Source of the DNA: an uncultured Hungatella sp.
Lineage (GTDB): Bacteria > Bacillota > Clostridia > Lachnospirales > Lachnospiraceae
Assembly (NCBI GenBank): GCA_959018155.1
Contig: CAUEKH010000043.1
Location: forward strand, 1-11,564
Direction of reading: 5' to 3'
DNA: 11,564 nucleotides
Below, piece by piece: positions 7,258-11,564 of the stretch. The notes under the pieces were generated by a model. It was not told the origin of the DNA, did no database searches, and worked only from the letters and a program-made list of their open reading frames with translations. Positions within the stretch are counted from its first letter, which is position 1. Each line of letters opens with the position of its first letter. A program made the translations under genes and the position numbers.

Positions 7258-8751
7258 TTACCGATATGCCACTGCATTCCATCTCAGTTCATTTTTGAAA
7301 TTTCTGATTGTGGTATCTTCATCAATGAACACAGCCTCGATACCCATAGCAGCGGCCCAGTCTCCCATCTGCTCTGCGGTCAGATCGTAAGAAAATGCCG
7401 TATGGTGAGCGCCGCCCGCTAAAATCCAGGCTTCGGCTCCAGTTGCCAGACTCGGCTCCGGTGTCCAGAAAGCTGTGGCAACCGGAAGCTTCGGCATCGG
7501 TTTCTCCACCTTCCTGCAATTTACCGTGTTGATAATCAGGCGGAATCTCGTACCGAGATCAATGAGAGAGGTGGCAACCGCCTTCCCTTCCTTTGCCGTA
7601 AATACGAGACGCGCCGGGTCTTCTCTGTCGCCCATGGAAAGCGGGCATACCTTAATGCCGATTTTTCCATCCGCAATAGACGGACACACCTCAAGCATAT
7701 GCGCCTGTAAAATGCCTTCTTTCCCCGGCACCAGATTATACGTATAGTCTTCCATAAAGGAGGTTCCTTTGGCCCCCTCCACGCCGCCTGCCATAATCTT
7801 CATCAGACGCACCATGGCCGCCGTCTTCCAGTCGCCCTCACCGCCGAATCCATATCCCTTTTCCATCAGTCTCTGAATCGCCAGTCCCGGAAGCTGCTTT
7901 AACGAACCCAGGTCGCCAAAATGAGTCACAATCGCCTGGTAATCCTTCTCCACCAGGAATTTTTCAAATCCCAGTTCAATCTGGGCCTGTACCGCCGCAT
8001 GGCGCTTAAATTCCTCCGGATCCCTGCCTTCCAGCAAAATGTCATACTTATCGTAATACTCTTCCACCAGGGCGCTCACATCTCCCGCAGCGACATTTTC
8101 CACGTACTCTGCGATCTCATTGACCGGATAAGCGTCGATTTCCCAGCCGAACTTCATCTGGGCCTCAACCTTGTCCCCCTCTGTCACGGCCACATTTCTC
8201 ATATTGTCCGCCACACGCACAACACGGATATGGCTGCTCTCCATAATTCCGATGGCCGTTCTCATCCAGGAACCAATCCGTTCCTGAACATTTTTGTCAT
8301 CCCAGAAGCCAACGATCACCTTTCTCTCGATTCCCATTCTCGTCACCATATGGCCGAATTCCCTGTCACCGTGAGCCGACTGGTTCTCATTCATGAAATC
8401 CATATCAATGGTATCGTAAGGAATCTCCCGATTAAACTGGGTATGTAAATGCAGCAGCGGCTTTCTGTACTCCGAAAGGCCCAAAATCCAGGATTTTGCC
8501 GGCGAAAACGTGTGCATCCATGTGATTACGCCCGCACAGTCTGAATCGCTGTTTGCCTCATTAAATAAAGCGCGGATGGAAGTATTGTCGATTAAGGTCG
8601 GCTTCCATACCACTTCGTACGGCAGAAGCCCTGACTGATTCAGGCCCTCCACGATGATTCTGGAATGCTCCGCCACCTTTCTTAAACACTCATCCCCGTA
8701 TAAGTCCTGGGAACCCGTCGCAAACCAGAACTTGTATGCTTTTCTCTCCAT
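7258..8751 (-). CDS. araA: L-arabinose isomerase
   Basis: This 497-residue cytoplasmic enzyme converts L-arabinose to L-ribulose, the first step of bacterial arabinose catabolism, using a divalent metal (usually Mn2+). Length and sequence follow the classical AraA family (about 500 residues). The N-terminus begins KFWFATGSQDLYG. All four expected metal/catalytic residues are in place: Glu305 in GFGGEGDWKTA, Glu334 in SFMEDYTYN, His351 in LQAHMLEVCP, and His450 in LAGGAHHTAFS. ITWMHTFSPAKSWI (about 76-89) is also typical. The start at 8751 has AGGAGGA 7 nt upstream. It is the first gene of the araA-kinase-araR run. Transcription probably starts from the -10 at 8779-8784, with repressor sites nearby. 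Nothing in the protein suggests loss of function. Confidence 0.97.
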   Translation of the reverse strand: MERKAYKFWFATGSQDLYGDECLRKVAEHSRIIVEGLNQSGLLPYEVVWKPTLIDNTSIRALFNEANSDSDCAGVITWMHTFSPAKSWILGLSEYRKPLLHLHTQFNREIPYDTIDMDFMNENQSAHGDREFGHMVTRMGIERKVIVGFWDDKNVQERIGSWMRTAIGIMESSHIRVVRVADNMRNVAVTEGDKVEAQMKFGWEIDAYPVNEIAEYVENVAAGDVSALVEEYYDKYDILLEGRDPEEFKRHAAVQAQIELGFEKFLVEKDYQAIVTHFGDLGSLKQLPGLAIQRLMEKGYGFGGEGDWKTAAMVRLMKIMAGGVEGAKGTSFMEDYTYNLVPGKEGILQAHMLEVCPSIADGKIGIKVCPLSMGDREDPARLVFTAKEGKAVATSLIDLGTRFRLIINTVNCRKVEKPMPKLPVATAFWTPEPSLATGAEAWILAGGAHHTAFSYDLTAEQMGDWAAAMGIEAVFIDEDTTIRNFKNELRWNAVAYR

Positions 8752-8766
8752 TGTGAAATCCTCCTG

Positions 8767-8778
8767 TCACTGATTTAT
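8767..8778. repeat. Direct repeat copy 1, TCACTGATTTAT
   Basis: This 12-bp element lies on the predicted transcription start of araA. An identical copy in the same orientation is at 8828-8839, 61 bp away, about six helical turns. The two copies frame the promoter and the split inverted repeat. Confidence 0.75.
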
Positions 8779-8804
8779 ATTATACTATAAAAGTAGCACT
8801 TGTA
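8779..8804 (-). promoter_or_regulatory. Probable araA operon promoter
   Basis: On the minus strand a perfect TATAAT (8784-8779) lies 13 nt upstream of the AGGAGGA of araA. No good -35 is found at 16-18 nt (GGTACA or similar), which is usual for a promoter tuned by regulators. The expected start is near 8772. Confidence 0.65.
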
Positions 8805-8821
8805 CCATAGAGTGAACAAGT
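8798..8821. promoter_or_regulatory. Split inverted repeat over the araA promoter, candidate AraR operator
   Basis: ACTTGT (8798-8803) and ACAAGT (8816-8821) form 6-bp arms 12 nt apart, and one arm adjoins the -35 region of the araA promoter. The arms are one base from the half-site of the B. subtilis AraR operator (ATTTGTACGTACAAAT), where the arms are only 4 nt apart. The wider spacing makes the assignment uncertain. Confidence 0.45.
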
Positions 8822-8827
8822 TGTTTT

Positions 8828-8839
8828 TCACTGATTTAT
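8828..8839. repeat. Direct repeat copy 2, TCACTGATTTAT
   Basis: Exact second copy of the element at 8767-8778, centred about 62 bp upstream of the predicted araA transcription start. It overlaps the left arm of the dyad at 8832-8852. Placement on both sides of the promoter would suit cooperative regulator binding with DNA looping. Confidence 0.75.
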
Positions 8840-8852
8840 CAGGCCTGAATCA
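8832..8852. repeat. Dyad with TCAGGCCTGA core upstream of araA
   Basis: The 10-bp palindrome TCAGGCCTGA (8839-8848) is nested in outer arms TGATT (8832-8836) and AATCA (8848-8852), slightly asymmetric. It may be a regulator site or a small hairpin. No T-run follows directly. Confidence 0.45.
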
Positions 8853-8879
8853 TGCCATGTGAAATCAATTATTATGGAA

Positions 8880-8951
8880 AAAATAGAAAAAGCGCCGCTA
8901 ATCAGTTGTCATACATGGCGGAATAGAGGGGGGGGATAGATACCTCCCCTC
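8880..8951 (-). terminator. Probable terminator region of the eutH unit, with a G8 tract
   Basis: On the minus strand, 15 nt after the stop at 8966, the stem GAGGGG (8951-8946) / CCCCTC (8931-8926) is followed by a weaker GC stem (CCGC at 8921-8918 with GCGG at 8898-8895) leading into TTTTTCTATTTTTT (8890-8877). The second stem is short with a long loop, so termination may be partial. A run of eight G lies at 8928-8935 on the plus strand. Confidence 0.4.
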
Positions 8952-8965
8952 ATACTTACCTCATT

Positions 8966-9430
8966 TTAAAACAGGGAACATTCCGGCCGCACCGGCTCAA
9001 AATAGCGGGCAACCGTTCTGGTCGAATACTCATCTTCCAACCGCGTCCATTCCCCCACAGACAGCAGGCAGAATGCCAGCGTGTCTCCTCCAAGTGATTC
9101 TATATAAAGACGAATCTGATAATCCGGTGCCAGAAATTCCTGGATTGCGTTGATAGTCGTGTTTCTGTCCAGCCGTTCACTGGCGTATGGGATTGCCTTG
9201 TCAACGCCCTTTCCCTTCAGCAGAATGTCAATCCCTCTTGGTTTATCACAGTCAACGCACTCATACCCAATTTTGTCTTTCTCCGGCAGACAGGCATTGA
9301 AGTACTTAACAATATACTCGTCTTCCTCTCTCCAATCCACCCACACAAGTACCTGACTTTCCCAGAAAGTCTCGGCCGATGCCGATGGATTTTCCAAAAA
9401 TGTCCTGACTAACGCATAGTTCTGTTCCAT
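8966..9430 (-). CDS. Uncharacterised 154-residue acidic protein
   Basis: I cannot assign this protein to a named family with confidence. It is soluble-looking: no signal peptide and no membrane segment, rich in acidic and aromatic residues. Distinct stretches are VDWREEDEYIVKYFN (31-45), KPRGIDILLKGKG (63-75), SERLDRNTTINAIQEFLAPD (84-103), YQIRLYIESLGGDTLAFCLL (104-123) and WTRLEDEY (128-135). The conserved feel of the SLGGDTLAFCLL segment suggests a real compact domain, probably alpha/beta, similar to small proteins seen scattered in accessory regions. An immunity-protein-like role is possible but not supported by any neighbouring toxin. It starts 35 bp after the eutH stop with a clear GGAGGGG site, so it is very probably translated from the eutH transcript. 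Cysteines at 47, 58, 61, 121 and 151 include a CVDC pair. Confidence 0.75.
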   Translation of the reverse strand: MEQNYALVRTFLENPSASAETFWESQVLVWVDWREEDEYIVKYFNACLPEKDKIGYECVDCDKPRGIDILLKGKGVDKAIPYASERLDRNTTINAIQEFLAPDYQIRLYIESLGGDTLAFCLLSVGEWTRLEDEYSTRTVARYFEPVRPECSLF

Positions 9431-9465
9431 TTGAATCCCCTCCAGTCTCTGACATTATGCTTCTG

Positions 9466-10533
9466 TCAACAGGAACGCTCTGTTACCGCCAGCGCCAGCA
9501 CAACCGCCGTCACCCCGCCCGCAGTTTTCGCCGCCAGAAGCGCTGTCAGCATATCCGGTTCCGTCCCTGCCGTGAATCCTAAATGGGCCGCCAGCATGGC
9601 TGTCATACTGACCATGTAAGCCACATTCACCAGCTTTCCCTTCCGGTTCATATCCTTCAGCATCGTAAACACAGGAATTACGCTGACAATACAGACCATA
9701 AGTCCCAGAATGCTGACATTATCAAGCCCGATTCTGCGCCCCAGCACGGTACACGGGCGCTTTAATATCCGCTGCAGCAGTTCTGTCACCGGAAGGCTGC
9801 CCAAAAGGACTACCCCAATGGAGGACACCACCGCCATGGCCTCCTCGATCGGCGCCATCCCCGGCAGAATGGTAATCCCGGTCATATAAGAAACCGCGGC
9901 AAGCACCAGACCAACAGTAATCAGCACCTTTATGAGAAATGCAAAAATTCCAAATCCTCTCACCATTTTTACCGGTATGTAAAACAGCCCCAGCGCCAGA
10001 AGCAGGGAAACCATCAAAACCGGCAGATTCTGGTGGATAATCTCCGCCAGACTCAGTCCGCACAAAAGTCCTCCCACAAGAAATACCACCGGCATAGCCG
10101 CCAGCCCCAGCATAATACCGCGGGCAAAAACCGGCTGATCCTCTTTTTCAATCATTTCCATTCCCACAGGAATCACGAAAACGATTGTACAGCCAAACAC
10201 CGCCGCCACAACGATTCCGGCATACCGCCCCATAACCGGGTCCAGGGCCAGTTCCATAGACAGCTGGTAGCCACCCATATCAATTGCCAAGATTCCGCCG
10301 AACATGGCCGGATCCACGCCCATCATCTGGTAAAGAGGGACAATCACCGCCCCCAGCGTGGAAGAAATAAGCGGCGCCAGGCAGATGATTCCCACCATAG
10401 ACAAAGCAGTAGGGCCAAGATATAGAAATCCCTCTTCAAATTTCTGGCCATATCCCAGGCGGTTACCCATGATTCGGTCGATGCCGCCGAGGATGGCACC
10501 GGCGGCCATGATTGTCATGATTATCTGGTTCAT
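9466..10533 (-). CDS. eutH: Ethanolamine transporter EutH-like
   Basis: This 355-residue polytopic membrane protein with about ten to eleven hydrophobic segments belongs to the EutH family, proposed to import ethanolamine (facilitated diffusion of the protonated form at low pH). Numbered from the ATG at 10533: the signature GGIDRIMGNRLGYGQKFEEG (about 16-35), AIDMGGYQLSMELA (about 83-96), PVTELLQRI in the middle, and HLGFTAGTEPDM (about 317-328) near the C-terminus. The length matches Firmicutes members. No other eut gene (EutBC lyase, EutVW regulators, microcompartment shell) is in the window, so it is an orphan copy here. It heads a probable two-gene unit with the protein at 8966-9430. The start is moved 18 nt in from a TTG at 10551 because GGAGG at 10542-10546 is 8 nt before the ATG. 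Ethanolamine is the family substrate; a related amino alcohol is possible. Confidence 0.88.
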   Translation of the reverse strand: MNQIIMTIMAAGAILGGIDRIMGNRLGYGQKFEEGFLYLGPTALSMVGIICLAPLISSTLGAVIVPLYQMMGVDPAMFGGILAIDMGGYQLSMELALDPVMGRYAGIVVAAVFGCTIVFVIPVGMEMIEKEDQPVFARGIMLGLAAMPVVFLVGGLLCGLSLAEIIHQNLPVLMVSLLLALGLFYIPVKMVRGFGIFAFLIKVLITVGLVLAAVSYMTGITILPGMAPIEEAMAVVSSIGVVLLGSLPVTELLQRILKRPCTVLGRRIGLDNVSILGLMVCIVSVIPVFTMLKDMNRKGKLVNVAYMVSMTAMLAAHLGFTAGTEPDMLTALLAAKTAGGVTAVVLALAVTERSC

Positions 10534-10541
10534 TGTATTAG

Positions 10542-10546
10542 CCTCC
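10542..10546 (-). promoter_or_regulatory. Ribosome binding site that sets the eutH start
   Basis: On the minus strand GGAGG lies 8 nt before the ATG at 10533. The upstream in-frame TTG at 10551 precedes this site, so it is not the start. Confidence 0.8.
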
Positions 10547-10617
10547 GTCAAAATTTATATACGGTTGATGCTGGATATCTAACAGATCTGGACACAGTAT
10601 ATCATAAACGGTAAGGA

Positions 10618-10633
10618 AAAGAAACGATAACAT
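10618..10633. promoter_or_regulatory. Weak cre-like (CcpA) site upstream of eutH
   Basis: AAAGAAACGATAACAT matches the catabolite-response consensus WTGNAANCGNWWNCAW except for the TG at positions 2-3. It lies about 85 bp upstream of eutH. The mismatch removes a well conserved part, so this is only a candidate. The rest of the 10534-10662 gap shows AT-rich hexamers (TATACT, TATATA) but no convincing promoter pair. Confidence 0.2.
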
Positions 10634-10662
10634 TTACACTCTGATCCCCCTTTCTATCACAA

Positions 10663-10703
10663 GAAAAACCGCGGAAAGGTCATACTCCACCTTCCACGCG
10701 GTT
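10663..10703 (-). terminator. Rho-independent terminator of the phosphodiesterase gene
   Basis: On the minus strand AACCGCG (10703-10697) pairs with CGCGGTT (10673-10667), extended by GGAAGG with CCTTTC, followed by TTTTTCTTG. It begins 9 nt after the stop codon. It separates this gene from eutH, which must therefore use its own promoter or depend on read-through. Confidence 0.88.
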
Positions 10704-10711
10704 CATTTTCT

Positions 10712-11548
10712 TTACTGTCTTTTTCCAATCATCTCCAAATAAGCAGCCAGTTCTGTTACCCAGTCTGTCTGTATAATATCCACTCCTTTTTCTACATACC
10801 AGCCCCAGCCTTCCGCCGGATTTTCCAACAGAGATTTATTATCTCCACGATTGCCGTTAATCGACATGTTATTTCCCAAATCAAGCGCATTGACCCAGAT
10901 CTTTATCCCGCGTCTGTGCATATCCTCAACAAATTCTTTAGAAAGGAGACGAGTATCTTCTTTCTCAATAAATATTTCAATTATCTTCACATCAATTTCC
11001 GGAAGCAGTTCATAAAGTGCGTTAATTTCCGATTCTTTCTGTATGATTGGGATATAAACCGGCCGGTAACCGGTTCGTTTCATCCAGTGAATATCCTCTT
11101 TACAGGTCACATGATTTTTCAGCAGAATCTGGTTTTCCATACCATGCGCAACCACATGTTCAAATACCTCATCTAAGTAACCCCAGCACCTGTCAAGATT
11201 AATCAGACACTTTCCTTTTAAATGAGCCAGCATTTCATCCAGTGTATTCACCCGAAATATTGTTGGTTCCCCGATTGAATTCTTTAATTCGAACTGGTGA
11301 AGCTCCTGATACGTATATTTTTCCGCTGGCCCTTTCCCCGCTGTAATACGATCCACACGCAGATCATGGAACAGCACAAATTCCCCGTCGGCCAGCTTTG
11401 TGATATCTGTTTCAATAATATCCGCTCCGCCGTAGAGCGCCACGTCAAAAGCCGCAAGCGTATTCTCCGGAATACAGCCGCCAAATCTGCCTCTGTGGGC
11501 CGCCACAAATACCCGTTCTCCGATTGGACTATTAATTATATCTAACAT
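10712..11548 (-). CDS. Glycerophosphodiester phosphodiesterase family protein
   Basis: This 278-residue GDPD-family enzyme cleaves glycerophosphodiesters, such as glycerophosphoethanolamine or glycerophosphocholine, to glycerol 3-phosphate and an alcohol, using a divalent metal. The catalytic pattern is complete: His18-Arg19 (AAHRGRFGG), Glu28 in IPENT, Glu46 and Asp48 in IIETDIT, His61-Asp62 in LFHD, Asp119 in INLDRCW, Lys144 in LLKNH, IWVNALD near 217-223, and the closing IIQTDW (258-263). A TIM-barrel of this length is typical. There is no signal peptide, so it acts in the cytoplasm on imported diesters or phospholipid turnover products. The ATG at 11548 has a GAGGA site about 7 nt upstream (11555-11559). 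It is transcribed alone up to its terminator, or begins in an operon beyond the right edge. Substrate is not shown by the sequence. The neighbouring eutH suggests glycerophosphoethanolamine. Confidence 0.92.
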   Translation of the reverse strand: MLDIINSPIGERVFVAAHRGRFGGCIPENTLAAFDVALYGGADIIETDITKLADGEFVLFHDLRVDRITAGKGPAEKYTYQELHQFELKNSIGEPTIFRVNTLDEMLAHLKGKCLINLDRCWGYLDEVFEHVVAHGMENQILLKNHVTCKEDIHWMKRTGYRPVYIPIIQKESEINALYELLPEIDVKIIEIFIEKEDTRLLSKEFVEDMHRRGIKIWVNALDLGNNMSINGNRGDNKSLLENPAEGWGWYVEKGVDIIQTDWVTELAAYLEMIGKRQ

Positions 11549-11564
11549 TTTACTTCCTCACTTT

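Noticed and set aside
9722..10063. Second minus-strand frame inside eutH
   Set aside because: Composition is typical of an out-of-frame translation of a membrane-protein gene, and it lies entirely within eutH.

Overview
The window looks like a chromosomal segment of a gut-type low-GC Gram-positive anaerobe of the Clostridia, most probably Lachnospiraceae or a close relative. The basis is strong AGGAGG-type ribosome binding sites, sigma-A-like promoters, rho-independent terminators, moderate GC content and the style of the encoded families (GntR/LacI-type arabinose regulator, FGGY kinase, MATE pump, compact EutH). This placement is inference. There is no rRNA, tRNA, CRISPR array, transposase or phage gene in view.

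Layout from left to right. (1) Positions 1-362 hold no convincing gene. They form a divergent control region: a near-consensus promoter reads right into a MATE-family efflux gene (363-1736), and a second good promoter reads left into an untranslated leader of at least about 228 nt that runs off the left edge. The leader has several hairpins and core elements resembling a lysine riboswitch. (2) The MATE gene and a convergent AraC-family regulator (1909-2730, minus) share a strong bidirectional terminator. (3) That regulator is divergent from an MFS transporter (2938-4269, plus), which ends in a terminator. (4) A minus-strand L-arabinose operon follows: araA (L-arabinose isomerase, 7258-8751), an FGGY-family kinase, probably ribulokinase (5594-7198), and an AraR-type GntR/LacI regulator (4372-5493). 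No araD (L-ribulose-5-phosphate 4-epimerase) is present. The araA promoter is framed by a 12-bp exact direct repeat and overlaps a split inverted repeat, which are good operator candidates. (5) A second minus-strand unit has eutH (ethanolamine transporter, 9466-10533) followed after 35 bp by an unrecognised 154-residue protein (8966-9430). (6) A glycerophosphodiester phosphodiesterase (10712-11548, minus) lies upstream, with a strong terminator between it and eutH.

How the parts fit: the ara genes should convert L-arabinose to L-ribulose 5-phosphate under AraR control, with the epimerase supplied elsewhere. The phosphodiesterase could release ethanolamine from glycerophosphoethanolamine, and EutH moves ethanolamine, so the right-hand part may be a small phospholipid head-group salvage region. 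No wholly new system is obvious. The most interesting signals are the unassigned leader at the left edge, the repeat architecture before araA, and the orphan eutH with its unknown partner. Four genes (MATE, araR, the kinase, eutH) have starts moved inward from the longest frame because of clear ribosome binding sites.
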